A stretch of 64,000 bases of DNA from Neonectria sp. B-13 (lineage: Eukaryota > Ascomycota > Sordariomycetes > Hypocreales > Nectriaceae): NCBI GenBank assembly GCA_002682825.1, contig NOKP01000010.1, positions 744,001 to 808,000 of the forward strand, given 5' to 3'. Numbering within the stretch: the first letter of the stretch is position 1; the number at the start of each line of letters is the position of its first letter. Shown here one piece after another: positions 23,086 through 38,788 of the stretch. The position numbers and the translations under genes were made by a program. The notes beneath the pieces were generated by a model, which made no database searches, was not told where the DNA came from, and worked only from the letters and a program-made list of their open reading frames with translations.

Positions 23086-23904
23086 AAGCTGTGTTGAATT
23101 GTCAGTCTTCTGGGAGCGGCGTTCAGGATGGTGGCGTATTTTTATTTGGTTTCGATATCACTCTCTTACTCGCGACTATTACGGTCGACGACACACATGT
23201 TGACGGAAATGATTTGAAGGAGCATAACGGGGTGGCATTCTTTTCGCTTTTGGTATCCGCCGGCCTATGTGCAATAAGGCGATTGGGTATTTGTGCGAGG
23301 ATGCTTGCATACGATTATTATTGGGATCGTTCGAAATGGCCATGGCCCTTATCTTGGGGGTCCATTGGTAGAAGTGGTTGTTGGACTGTTTTTACATGTT
23401 GGAACGGGTTCGTCGCCCGCCAGCCTGTACATATTGGTGATTTAGCTTAGACTCGACTTCGTAGTATACCCTGGCTGTAAGCGACTAATGCATATGGAAG
23501 TCGAAGATAGATTCGAGTAATTCTAAAAAAAAATCGAAGTTACAAATTGCCTTCCCGAGCCGTTCACTCGTAAGTGTCATGTGAATTCCTGGATTGTAGT
23601 TTCAGCAAGCCTGGAATTAGTATTTAGTCATTTATGTCCCTAGCCCAGGTGGTTGTCATGGTTGTGCCGCATTGAATTTAGCGATTCTACTATTGGCTGC
23701 CCCAGACGCTGACCTGCCTAGGTGGATCACCACGAGGCTGTGAATATCCATCGTAGCCTTGTGACTTAATTCCGGTAACCATCTTTCTTTCACTTCCTTC
23801 AACTCGGACACACCCACACAGCACGCTCATTAACCACACCTCCCCTTTCGAACCAGTCGCTCCCGTACCCGTCGACTTCGATCCCGCGAAACCACACTCC
23901 CAAC
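23086..23904. other. intergenic between the Chs7-like gene and SSL1
   Basis: 3' UTR of the Chs7-like gene, then the SSL1 promoter. A CTGCCTAGGTGG motif lies near 23712. No further gene is seen. Confidence 0.6.
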
Positions 23905-25380
23905 ATGGCCGACTCCGATGGCGAGTACGTCGCCGACATGTCGGACGACGACCTCATGGACCATCGAGTCTCCAAAGACGACCCCCAGGCCGCCGGCGGC
24001 AAGTCCGCGCGGGCCCGGAAAGCAGACCGCAACGCGGCGCGGTCCTGGGAGAAGTCGAAGCGGACGTGGGAGACGAACCTCCCCGAGGAGGACCAGGACG
24101 GCATCCTCAACGTCTCGACGCTCGAGGCCGAGAAGCGCAAGCGGCTGCTCCGCGACACCACGCCCCTGCAGCGAGGCATCATCCGCCACCTGGTCCTCGT
24201 GCTGGACATGTCGTTCGCCATGGCCGAGAAGGACCTGCTGCCCACCCGCTGGCGCCTCACGCTGAGCTACACCGTCGCCTTTGTCCGCGAGTTCTTCGAG
24301 CAGAACCCCATCTCCCAGCTTGGCATCATTGGCATGCGTGATGGAGTGGCCGTCAGGGTCAGCGACGTCGGGGGTAACCCGAGCGAACACCTGGAGCGAC
24401 TGAAGGGCCTGGAGAATCAAGACCCCCAGGGTAGTCCCAGTCTGCAGAACGCACTGGAGATGTGTCGAGGTGCTCTGTTGTATGGCCTCCCAGTTCTGAC
24501 ATCTACATTGACCTCGTTTGGCGATTGTGCGTGCTAACCTGAACTCCTTAGCCATGCGCCATCCCATGGCACACGAGAAGTCCTTATTATCTACGGCGCC
24601 CTCCTGTCCAGCGACCCAGGCGACATCCACGAGACGATCGGCAACCTCATCACCGACCGAATACGCGTGTCCATCGTAGGCCTCTCGGCCCAGGTCGCCA
24701 TCTGCGCGGAGCTCTGCTCGCGCACCAACGCCGGCGATGAGTCCCAGTACAACGTCGCCATGGACGAGGTTCACTACCGCGAGCTCTTCCTCGCCGCCAC
24801 CACGCCGCCGGTCACCCGCACCGCCGAGTACAGCACCGCCAGCCTGCTCATGATGGGCTTCCCATCCCGCACCCTCGCCCCCGACGGCACCACGAGCTAC
24901 TGCGCCTGCCACAACAAGCCCGTCCGCGAGGGCTACCTCTGCACTCGCTGCGGAACCCGTGTCTGCCGCCTGCCCGCCGACTGTCCCGCCTGCGGCCTCA
25001 CCCTCATCCTCTCCACCCATCTGGCGCGGTCCTACCACCACCTCTTCCCGCTACGCAACTGGGTCGAGGTCTCCTGGGCCAGCGCCGCCAGGTCCGCCGC
25101 CTGTTTCTCCTGCCTCGAGCCGTTTCCCGAGCCCCCCAGGGTCAGGGACCCCGACAGGTCCAGGGATGACGACAGCCGCCCGGCCGCCAAGGGCGTGAGC
25201 GAGAGCAGCCGGTATGCTTGCGAGGTGTGCCGACAGCATTTCTGCATCGACTGTGACGTATTCGCCCACGAAGTCATCCACAACTGTCCTGGCTGTCAGA
25301 GTCGGGTGCAGATCGGTCCTGCTGCGTCGACCGAGGTGAACGGCAACGGCCACACGAATGGTGATGTGGTCATGACCTAG
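23905..25380 (+). CDS. SSL1: TFIIH core subunit Ssl1 (p44 homologue), two exons
   Basis: Subunit of the TFIIH core, which acts in RNA polymerase II initiation and nucleotide excision repair and stimulates the Rad3/XPD helicase. Exon 1 is 23905..24479 and exon 2 is 24552..25380; the 72 bp intron has GTATGG and CTTAG. The product is 467 residues. An acidic N-terminus is followed by the Ssl1 von Willebrand A-like domain (RGIIRHLVLVLDMSFAMAEK, SQLGIIGMRDG, HAPSHGTREVLIIYGALLSS). The C-terminal half has the C4 zinc motif (CACHNKPVREGYLCTRCG) and a RING-like element (YACEVCRQHFCIDCDVFAHE, then CPGC). Between them is a poorly conserved acidic insert (DPDRSRDDD). The C-terminal tail, NGNGHTNGDVVMT, is low complexity. 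Family call is secure. Confidence 0.96.
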
Positions 25381-25758
25381 AACGAGGAGGAAGAGCGATA
25401 TGGAAACGGGCCAGACGATAAAGGGAGAGGGAGGAGAAGGACGGTATACCCGGAAAAAGCATTACTACTGAGGCTGAGGACTTTGTAACCAGCCTGTAAC
25501 GAACAACTTTCACGTCACGGCTGCACACGGCGCATATAGGGGAATATTTTGGAATTTTCTTTTGGGGGCGTATGGCCTTCCCGCTGTATCAGCTTGAATA
25601 GCCATGTATGGCCAAGCGGTGCAATAGACGACATTTCATCGTAGCTCGTCACTGTGAACATAATTTCCTTCTTTTGTATTTGTCTGCTCGGAACTTCCAA
25701 CAGACACGAACTCAAATGCCAGAACCGAACACTGACTATAGTTGCAATAACCTTTTGT
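25381..25758. other. intergenic, convergent 3' ends of SSL1 and HPPD
   Basis: 378 bp, presumably both 3' UTRs. Nothing else is seen. Confidence 0.6.
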
Positions 25759-28063
<2,305 letters not shown>

Positions 28064-28861
28064 ATGACTTGCGTAAGCTTGAGCAAGCACGACATCAACA
28101 TCCTCGAGAAGATCAAGGATCCCGAGTCGAACCCCCTCACGGGAATTGTTCTCGACTCCTCGTTGCCTCGCGACCCGCACATCACAGACGTTGGCGTGTA
28201 TGAGAGGGTAGTTGCGAAAGAGCGAGAAATCATCCAGTCGATCCAGAAGCTCGAGGCTCAGCTGAAGGATCTGGGATCTGATCAAGGCAATGATCTTGCG
28301 ATAGACGGATATCGAAAATGTCTTTCCTCCATTGAGGACATTATTTCTCAGTACCCCAACTATGCCAGCGCTAGAAATAACCGGGTTCAAATATTCAGGA
28401 GGCTCTACGGAGATGGCATCCTCCTCTCCGAAACCTCAGACAGCTCGATACCGTTAGTTGAGAATCTCGACCGAGCAGAAAAGAGGCGGATAGCTACAAC
28501 AGCTCTCAGGGACATGGAAACCTCGATCAACCTTCTCTCACCGACATCGTTGGCTAGTCCCATTTCGCCCCAAGTCGCTCGGACTTTATCCATGGCACAC
28601 ACACAGAGGGCTGCCATGTATCTGAAGACGGCCAAGTTTTTGTTGCTTCGTTCGCTGGACGTGGACGAGAGTCTACCAGAGTCAAAGTGGGAAAAGTTGG
28701 ACTTTGAAGAGGCTGCATCAAGGGATCTTGCTCTCGGTGGTCGATATGGCAACCCAATCGCGAAGGGCCTTGCCGTCAGCGTCAATCCCACCGCAAAGTT
28801 ATGTGGACAGATCGTTCGCGAGGCGATGAAGAAGGAGTACGGCCCGTCGTTTGGCGAATGA
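28064..28861 (+). CDS. TPR protein of the TTC36 family
   Basis: Single exon, 265 residues. It begins MTCVSLSKHDINILEKIKDPESNPL, where the SxxDxxIL...D start matches the TTC36 family N-terminus. The middle contains helical TPR-like repeats (DGYRKCLSSIEDIISQYPNY followed by ASARNNRVQI, and SMAHTQRAAMYLKTAKFLL). The C-terminal family signature is ASRDLALGGRYGNPIAK followed by VNPTAKLCGQIVREAMKKE, corresponding to the NPxAxLC motif of animal TTC36. The fungal copy is longer than the roughly 190-residue mammalian protein because of an insert between TPR units that includes SETSDSSIPLVENLDRAE. In mammals TTC36 has been reported to stabilise HPPD; a like role here is inference, prompted by its divergent position next to the HPPD gene. 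It is convergent with the Nce101 gene. Confidence 0.8.
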   Translation: MTCVSLSKHDINILEKIKDPESNPLTGIVLDSSLPRDPHITDVGVYERVVAKEREIIQSIQKLEAQLKDLGSDQGNDLAIDGYRKCLSSIEDIISQYPNYASARNNRVQIFRRLYGDGILLSETSDSSIPLVENLDRAEKRRIATTALRDMETSINLLSPTSLASPISPQVARTLSMAHTQRAAMYLKTAKFLLLRSLDVDESLPESKWEKLDFEEAASRDLALGGRYGNPIAKGLAVSVNPTAKLCGQIVREAMKKEYGPSFGE

Positions 28862-28976
28862 GTGAGTAGGTTGTACCGTTCTATAAATAAGGGTGAATCC
28901 GGCGCTCGGGCAAGAGTGCAGCGCAAGGCGTGGACATCAAGCACATTGATGCAGTTGACTTGGGATTACGTCCTGA

Positions 28977-29225
28977 CTAGGATGATTTGGAGGGAAAACC
29001 AGCACGTCTAGACATAAAAAGATCAGCCATTGTTCCTATATTCCTACCTAATGCGAGCAGGCTCAATTAGACATACCGTAGCCCGGCCTGAATAGTCTGA
29101 TCAGTGGTCCTTCCTTTGTCCTTTTCCTCGCGGTTGATTCTCGTGACGGCTGCCGAGAGGCCAATGATGACCCCAAAGATGGGGTCCACGACGCGAGAGA
29201 TGATGTACGTGGGTGCAGCAGGCAT
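28977..29225 (-). CDS. NCE101: Nce101-like non-classical export protein, two exons
   Basis: Very small membrane protein of the Nce101 family, linked in yeast to export of leaderless proteins. Exon 1 is 29077..29225 and the preferred exon 2 is 28977..29007, giving 59 residues; intron donor GTATGT, acceptor TCTAG, 69 bp, with a CTAAT branch-like site. It starts MPAAPTYIISRVVDPIFGV. The family core is the xYIISRVxDPIFGVxIGLSAA hydrophobic segment followed by TRINREEKDKGRTTDQTI and AGLR. Reading through the donor instead would stop after GLRYV (29067), giving 52 residues; both ends keep the core. The gene is shorter than usual ORF cut-offs, so it is easily missed. It is 311 bp from the divergent eL27 start codon and 115 bp from the convergent TTC36-like stop. 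Confidence 0.8.
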
Positions 29226-29535
29226 CTTGATCGGAGAGATGAAGAGATCCTTCTAAATGGAGTTAAACGTAATTTTTTGGTCGTTGCGGAACATCCAAAG
29301 TGCCAATCCGCTGCGCGAGTTGCCGATGGGTCGCGAGGAGCTCCGAGACGGCCCTCGAGAGGATTACTGCGCACAGGCCACCCTCGTCACTAGCGTGTCA
29401 TGTGACCTGACAGATGCGACTCGCTTGCCCCAAATTGCCAGCCCACAAACCCCAAATTTTGCACCAAATTCCCGATCACGGTTTACGACGACGCAACCTT
29501 CACCCATCACATCCCGACCACCACCGCCGGACAAG
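29226..29535. other. divergent promoter, NCE101 / eL27
   Basis: 310 bp between divergent start codons. Nothing else was identified. Confidence 0.65.
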
Positions 29536-30184
29536 ATGAAGTTCCTTAAGGTCGGCCGAGTCGCCATCATCACCCGCGGCAGATTCGCCGGAAAGAAGGT
29601 ACGATACCTGCGAGATCCCTGACATCCCCCGAGTTGCGCGCCCCCGACAGACAATAGTGTTGGCGGATTTGTGTGTGTGCCGTCACAAGGGACGGGGGAT
29701 GGGAGGATGGTTTTGCTTGACAATGGCTGCTCAAGGACCCAACGCTGACTCGAATTGTTCCCCAGGTTGTCATCATCCAGCCCGTTGACAACGGCAACAA
29801 GCCCCATCCCTTCGGCCACGCTCTGGTCGCTGGTATCGAGCGATACCCCTCCAAGATCACTCGCCGCATGTCCAAGAGCCGCCAGGAGAAGCGATCCAAG
29901 ATCAAGCCCTTCATCAAGGTCGTCAACTACAACCACTTGATGCCCACTCGCTACACCCTGGAGCTCGAGGGCCTCAAGGGCACCATCTCCAACGACACCT
30001 TCAAGGAGGTGTCTCAGCGCGAGGATGCCAAGAAGACTGTCAAGAAGGTGCTTGAGGACCGATACACCAGCGGCAAGAACCGATGGTTCTTCACCCCTCT
30101 CAGTATGTTGATTTCTATTCTCCCGAGGCCGCAGCTGGCTGCCCAAAATTACTAAAGTGCTAACTACTTGTCACAGAGTTTTAA
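29536..30184 (+). CDS. RPL27: 60S ribosomal protein eL27, three exons
   Basis: Large-subunit protein eL27. Exons 29536..29598, 29766..30102 and 30177..30184 give 135 residues, the family length. It starts [20 protein letters not shown] (KOW motif), and the intron falls right after GKK. It continues [60 protein letters not shown]-like [13 protein letters not shown] and KF-stop. Intron 1 is 167 bp and intron 2 is 74 bp. The last coding exon holds only eight nucleotides and completes the codons for Lys-Phe-stop, which are conserved at the eL27 C-terminus, so the splice is well supported. Expected to be strongly expressed. Confidence 0.97.
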
Positions 30185-30860
30185 AAAAATCGTTTGTCCA
30201 TTACGGTTAGGGAGTTGGCGGGATGTAACGAGCATCGATCGGCATTAAGGAACCCCGGAATATGGGCATCAATATGAAACGTTTCTTAAAAATCAGATCC
30301 CTTACCGTGACTGTTGGTGTCAAAAGAGTCGATGCGGATCGGACTGGTGGTCCCCAGTGAAAGGACGACGGTGGACTTGCTTAGCCGGTGTTCCCCAGAG
30401 GTCAAGACAAGATATAGACCTGAGGGCTTACGACGACCAATGTCTACTCACCCAAATGCAAATTTCATAAATCAAATTCCTGTGACACACATGTTGGGGT
30501 TTGTGGTTTTTTTGCCCATTTCGTTTCTACATGTCTATGGCCCAACGCCTTCTAAAGTACACATCAGATTAGACCTTCGTGATGCAAGTCCTTGCATGCA
30601 ACCCCTGATCATCGCTCACTGCGAACCAGCTCTATGGCTTTACAGTCGTTATCCCCTCCATCCGCCAAGCAGAATGCCTCAAAGTCTCCAACCAGTCAGA
30701 AAGTGCGGCTAGTTAACGCAAATATGCACGCGAACAGCCGGTCCAAGGTTTTGAGTAAAGAAAAAGAAAGTCCCTAGATCGCCGTTCGCCTAGTAGAGAC
30801 AACGCCTCGGTGGCGTATCTGAAAGAGTTCAGATTTTATATGATGTCGAATTATTGAGGA
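30185..30860. other. intergenic, eL27 3' end to TPT-family transporter 3' end
   Basis: 676 bp between convergent genes, holding both 3' UTRs. No gene is seen. Confidence 0.6.
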
Positions 30861-32250
30861 CTAGGAACGCTGCTGAGATTCGTTAATTCCGAATCGGTTG
30901 GAAACCTCATTGGCGAGTTTGGAGGGGTCATACTCGGGAGCGTAGCTGGGAGCCAGACCACCAAACAAGGTGAAGATCAAGAACGCAGTAGCGACAATGA
31001 TCGTGAGCTTGCGCAACACGGGCTTGCGGGCACCGAACTCGGCCCATTGCCGGCCGGCGTCCGAAAGGTGACCCTTGATCTGCTCGTAGCCGAGCTTGTA
31101 GTAGACCATGCCACCAAGAGCAATGGAGTAACCGAAGAACTGGAGGCCGGAAACCTGGGTGCCCCAGATCGCCATGGAGGCAGCAACCAGCATGATATCC
31201 TTCAGGACACCGCAAAGGGTCAAAACGACGGCCGAAGTCTTGCCAATCTGCAGAGGCACGTTAGTTTATTCAGTTCAAAATTTCAATAGGTAGGCATGAC
31301 GTACCAGGAACACAACGGAGACGTTGAGCATGAAGGCGCAAAGACCGTTGAGGAAGAAGGTGAAGAGGCCGACGTTGTAGACCTCAGCCATGGAGCACTT
31401 GGGTACCTCCCAAATGAGGGCGACAACACCGTTCATGACCGCGCAGATGGGAGCGAAGTAGTACAGGGAGACCAGGGGATCCATCTTGAAGTCCGCGGAG
31501 CTCAGGAGGCGCTGGACCATGGTGAGTCGGAGAGCCTCAAAGATAACACCACCAATCTGGTACAAAACACCGACGGTAACGAAGTGGATTTCTCCCATGG
31601 AGGCGATAATGACACCGACAACAATGGCAGAAACATTCAGGAACTGTCGGAGGTTGGGCTGCGTGACACCCAGGGCCCAGCCGGAGATGAGGACAGCAAC
31701 TGGGGTGGTAGCCTTGAGCATCTGGATGAAAGCAACGGAAAGGTAGAGGTAGGTCAGGTTTCCGCAGATCAAACTCAAGCTGAAGAAGATACCAATGGGA
31801 ACGACGGCGCGAAGGTAAACACGACCAGTCATCTTGACCGACTTTCGGCCGTCAAGAAGAGGTGTCCATCGAGCCATCACCTGCGTGACAATGGTCGCGA
31901 AGACAAGATGGAAGGTCGTCAAGATGACGGGGTAGCCTGTTTTTTCGAGGTCAGCATGAAGGCGGCGATTTCGAGGGACGGTGGATGGAGCGTACGGAAG
32001 TTGAGGGTATCGAGAAGCCATTTGTTGAACAGAATGACGGACGAGGAGAAACCGATCCAGCAGCTACAAAGGCTCGTTAGTCAGATGCGCGTCGCGAGGT
32101 ATCGATGTGAAGGAGCACAAACACCACGTAGAGAGATGGGTGAATCCCAGCTCGGGCCTGGGACTTCTCGAGGCCTGGGTTGACCGTGGGGAGAACGGGC
32201 GTAGTAGCTCGCGGCGTCTCGCCGGAGATGCGAATCTTTTCGTCAGACAT
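30861..32250 (-). CDS. triose-phosphate-translocator-family (DMT) transporter, four exons
   Basis: Drug/metabolite-transporter superfamily member of the TPT/DUF250 type, which includes nucleotide-sugar and phosphate-ester carriers in Golgi or ER membranes. Exons (minus): 32123..32250, 31996..32063, 31305..31936 and 30861..31247, giving 404 residues; introns of 57-59 bp, all in frame. It starts MSDEKIRISGETPRATTPVL (cytosolic tail). The core is WIGFSSSVILFNKWLLDTLN, YPVILTTFHLVFATI, SLICGNLTYLYLSVAFIQMLK and KATTPVAVLISGWALG, with about ten hydrophobic helices. Other landmarks are GGVIFEALRLTMVQRLL, MDPLVSLYYFAP and IGKTSAVVLTLCGVLKD, typical of this family. The C-terminus is hydrophilic (EYDPSKLANEVSNRFG). 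Substrate cannot be deduced. The phase-2 GTTTGT donor of intron 1 is the least certain splice. Confidence 0.92.
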
Positions 32251-35200
32251 GGCGATTGATTGTTGCGATGAAGGGGTGAGGGTGGAAGGAAGGGCGATTA
32301 TGGTCGTGATAAGAGGATCTGGAAAACAGATTTTAGGGGGACGCGCAAACGAGCGGACGGACAGCCGAGTCCTAACAGGGGGGAATTGGAAAAGCGAGGG
32401 GTGACGGAATATGCAATTGGCGGGGCCCTGGTGAGACGTTGTCCCAAGAAAGGAAAAAAGGATCTTGCGAGCAAAAAGCTTGGCTGGTGAGCTTGCAAGG
32501 GGCAAGAGGCAGAAGTGAAGAAACAAGAAAGCAAGACAATTGTCCCTGGGTCTGGAAGGGGAAGAAGGAGGAAGAAGAGGAGGAGTGAAAAAGGGATGGG
32601 CCTAGGGGTCAGGGTGAGGCGCGGCAATTAAAAAAGGGTTTTCCTTGGAAATTGGGCATGGAGCGGAGGAGAGGCATTGGCACTTCCAGGCCAACACTGG
32701 AGAGTGAGTGGGAGAGAGAGCACAGCACACATGGAGATACGGAGACACACATCTCTCTCTCGTTTGGCTGTACCAAGGGATTACGAACAGACTGGAGCAG
32801 GTACAGGTACATTCGCCCCCTAGGGGCTGTGGACTGTGGACTGCCCGGTGGACACGAGCCGCTGGACGCGCGTGCAGGGGGTTGATGACTGAGGGAAGAC
32901 ATTGGGGGGAAGGCTGAAGAGGCCAGGTATCGGTACTGCCATGTTGGACTAATTGCTGATACAAGTCATTGTGGTTTGGTACGAATACTTCGTACGTGAA
33001 TATCTGAATCCGTTCAGGGGGAACCCATGAGGTAGTGCAGCCTGACCCAAGCCTGGCGAATCAATCCACCCACGTTTGGAGATCGGCGCCGTGGTGGTGG
33101 CTAGATAAGGGGAATGGCCGTGTTCTGGATCTCATCATATCACACGGTGCGCTTACTGCTCGTTCCAGTTTTGGATAGCGCATGTACTGTATCTGTCGCC
33201 TTCAGCTGTGTGAGAACTTGTGTGCCCCACCCTTCAACTCAGGATGACTGGCTTGACAGGTCAGAGGAATGTGGGTGGCTTCCTGAGAACAGCGTTCTGT
33301 CTATGCCAGATGCGTCCAAAGCAAGTCGCCCCTCGGTCGCCCCGGTGTCGTGCTAAATGCGTAGACAGGAGTACCGGTAAACTGCATATCCAAAGGTGTT
33401 GACCAGAGAGGCAACTTGTCAAGGGAAACTCTCAGCCTTCCATGGTTCGTGTTTGTGGAGATGCAAACGTCTGCGTCCTTCGTACCATGCGTGCTGCATC
33501 CGTGTTGCCGTGGTACTATAAGTCCGGTACGAAGCAGGCACAACAATAAGTGGATGGACTGCTGGTTGTTGGACCAGCCTCGTGAAAGCGGCCCGGCCGA
33601 GAGTCAAGTCTATCTATTACATCTCGGTGCGTCTCCCGTCCATCTGTCGGGACGGGCCAGGACCAGGGCCGCCAATTATGCGACGCCGTACAGAACATCC
33701 GTACGAATACTTCGTTCGTACATCGTACAAAGTACGGATTAGACATTGAGACCACTGCAATAGGCGCTGCCGTCAAAGCCGCCTCGCCACGAGTCGTATC
33801 CATGGCACGCGTCAAAGTACCTTTCCAAATTGCCATGGAGGGACAAGCGTGGGCTTAAAATCTTCCGTAGCAGATGTCCTAGGTAGAAGCGAGGAGCCAT
33901 CGTAGAGTCGGGTACGAGATTCCTTATCAGCATCTTAGCCCCGACCTATCGAGAAATCTCAGATGCGGGCGAGCATTGTCCATCCTTCTCCGCAGATGTC
34001 GACATACTAGATACCACGCTGTATGGTCTCCCGCTGCCGCTGCCACTGCCGTTCTCCATGCTGATGCCGCCTGGTCAGATTAATTAGGTAGGTTTCCACT
34101 TGAACATACCCGTATTCTGCTTCCGTACGAAGACTGTTCGTACTACATGCATCAAGCCGGGGAGAGGCATCTCGTCCCATCCATGTATCTGCCCCGAGAT
34201 TCCTTGGCCTATTCCATGTCTGGTTTATGCACCTAGTCTCCGTGCCAAAGTACCAGTACCTCAAGTAGGGGACCCTCTCATCCATCTCACCCGCTATGGG
34301 TCGGGACCTCCCTGCCTCCCGGATTGACCAGCCCGCCGAAAACTACCATATCTCGAGCAGAGACACAGTGAGACAAGGCCATGTTTGTCGGATGTAAATG
34401 TCGAATTCCTCCTGCCACAAGGCCAGCTCCTGGCTCCGCGCGTGTTCAAAGCGGTACCGTGTCCTCAAAAGCACGACGAGCCCCACGAAGACGACGAAGC
34501 ATTGCCACGCCTAGCCACGTTGAAGCTTGATGCCGATGCTTGCAAGACTAGGGACCTGGCGGTAGGATGATCGTTGATCTGCCTCTGTGTTTCAGACCTG
34601 AAGCATATGCAGTCTACCAACCCAGCGGTGGAGCTCGGCTGCTTCAAGATGATGAAGCCCAGTTGATCCCTCCCACGGCCCTTGCATCTCTGACGTCTCT
34701 CGAACGGTGCTGACGAGGCTGCTATGCAGTCCCGGTCCCAATCCCGGGCTGGTTGCTCTTATTATGGCAGAGTGGGTTTCAGGAGCTTATGGGCGGTGGC
34801 AACGACCACTGAGCGAGGGAGGCGGGTGAAGGGAGAGACCCAACGGGGCAACCAGAGCTGGGGGAGTGGGAAGCCTGGAGCCATTTCAATTCCCTTCTGA
34901 ATGGCGGTCGGTGGTTTGAACTGAGTGAACTAGACGGTGGCGCCGCAACCAGTCGTTGGCACGAAGACTATTGGACTTGCGAGAGAAGCTTACCGGGGCT
35001 CCTTTCTCACTCCTCCCCACCCATCCAACTCAACAGCTAACCCCTGGCCGGGTTCTTCAGGACACTAAAAGTTGTGATTGTCACCCTGCTCCTATTCTTG
35101 TGCCCAAGCACGCACCCAGAGGCGACCTGCAGGATAGGATGACGGTCAGCGGGCCGGGAACACGATCGCCCATCGAGGGCGCTTGTGGAGGACAATCTGG

Positions 35201-36890
35201 CCTCTGTGCGAGTACTCCTTGACGACGTTGGACACGGGCGCCACCCGTTTCTCGAACACACATAGACCTCAAGCAGCGGCATCCACTGCCTAATCTCAAA
35301 CACCAACAAGGTGGTTATTACCTGACTCTTTGTGTCTGGGCCACATTAGTCCGGGTCGGGCAAGTATCGTTTGTGACGAGTCAACGGGTGGTGTTTGAGG
35401 AACGTGGCCAGGACAGGACATTGGATCTTGTCCGGGCACCACCACCAGTCCACCACCAGTTGGCGACGCCCGCTCGCTTGTACCACGTACCAACACAGTT
35501 ATTCGCACCATCCATAGCAACCATAGCAAGGTGCATCTTATTAGCCCTGGCGGAGGTGGAATTGGCCCTCATCTTAGGAAATTGCAACAACCTCTCAGTG
35601 GAGGCCGAGCGGCTATCAACCCGGTCAGCCTCGCGGCATCTTGAAGAGCCGCCATTCGACCTCTTGGCCATGGCATAATTTCAAGTTTCAAGGAAGTGCG
35701 TGATAAGCCGTCAGCAGCACATGCACCGAGCCCGATTGGTTGCTGGCTGCTAATTATCTTGGCCGTGCTAGGTTTCTCAGTTCGCATTTCGCAAGGGGGG
35801 GTTTACGGCGTGAACTCCAAGCTGATGAGCATCAATAAGTCAGTCCCTGGCACTCATCTCATGGGAAATCGAATTCATGTCCCAGGGCCCAGGGGATGGG
35901 ATCTATCGATGGGTGGGCAAGTGGGCAAGGCGGGCAAGCCACTCAGGCGCTAAAATGGCCAAGCTTCCCGTCTGTGGCACATGGCCCGTTGCGTCCTAGC
36001 GCCCCAGTGTTCAGGGACTGAAGAACCTAACTCAAGCCCGCTCCGGCTGCGAGCGCCTGCTGGTCTTTGCCCGCCTGAGGGGTCTTGGAGTCTGTCCGAC
36101 CACTGGAAGCCCAGTTCTCCAAGCGGGACAAGCCACCTAACTAACTACTAATCTATGCAGAGGCAGCACTGCTGGAGGGGCAAGGCGCACGGGGGGCTTA
36201 TCCCCGCCAAACCACCGCAGGCCAACCACTTTGCATCTTGCGTGTTACTACAGTAGCTCTTCCACTCGCTCACGGGCACGCTGGCTCGAATTCCACCGGC
36301 ACAGGCAAGCCCCGGCAAAGGCAACGGGCAGGATCTGATTAAAGGAGGTACTTTCGTACCCGTTAGATTGCGTGGATGACACAACTTCACCACAACCTAG
36401 GTACCACCGTCCGTCCGCCATTCACCGTCCACTGGGCCAGCCACCATCCTCCAGACGGAGCAACCAGTCTGGAACACGCTCACCCCTGACGCTTGGAGGG
36501 GGAAGGTGGGAAAAGGTGGGAAAGGTGGGCGGCTTTTGGGGCGGGCGTGGACCTTGGTGGGATATCACTGACACTGGCCAGCACACCAGCAAACCAACCT
36601 AAACCAAGCGGGTGGGGCGGCCTCGCAACCCTCCCCTGGCGTCTCCAAAATAATTTCAGCCCCGCCATCACCGTCTCCTTTTCTTGCCAGCCTCCTGGAC
36701 CAAACCAATATCTACAGCAACCACAGGACTCCGATCCTCTCGCTGTCTACTTGTTGTCCTGTAAAGCTTCACTCTTCTTTCCCAGTCACTTGTCGCTGAA
36801 TTCCTCGGCGTCTGCGTGCTCTGCTGCTTACACTCTGCTCAGACCTCTTCCACACCAAGCTCCCTTACAACTCCCCCACCATGGCCGACG
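32251..36890. other. 4.6 kb gene-free region between the TPT transporter and UGM
   Basis: The left 500 bp is the transporter's leader and promoter, and the right 300-400 bp the UGM leader. No frame in between is protein-like. Dispersed palindromic motifs of the TACTTCGTA class occur at 32986, 33701-33737, about 34124 and 36347, and CCTAGGTA-class motifs near 33878, 34084 and 36394. The region around 34.4-35.7 kb is GC-balanced with no recognisable content. Confidence 0.5.

Positions 36891-38788
<1,898 letters not shown>

Noticed and set aside
31296..32183. Plus-strand 295-codon open frame opposite the TPT transporter
   Set aside because: Asp/Gly/Asn-rich antisense shadow of a membrane protein.
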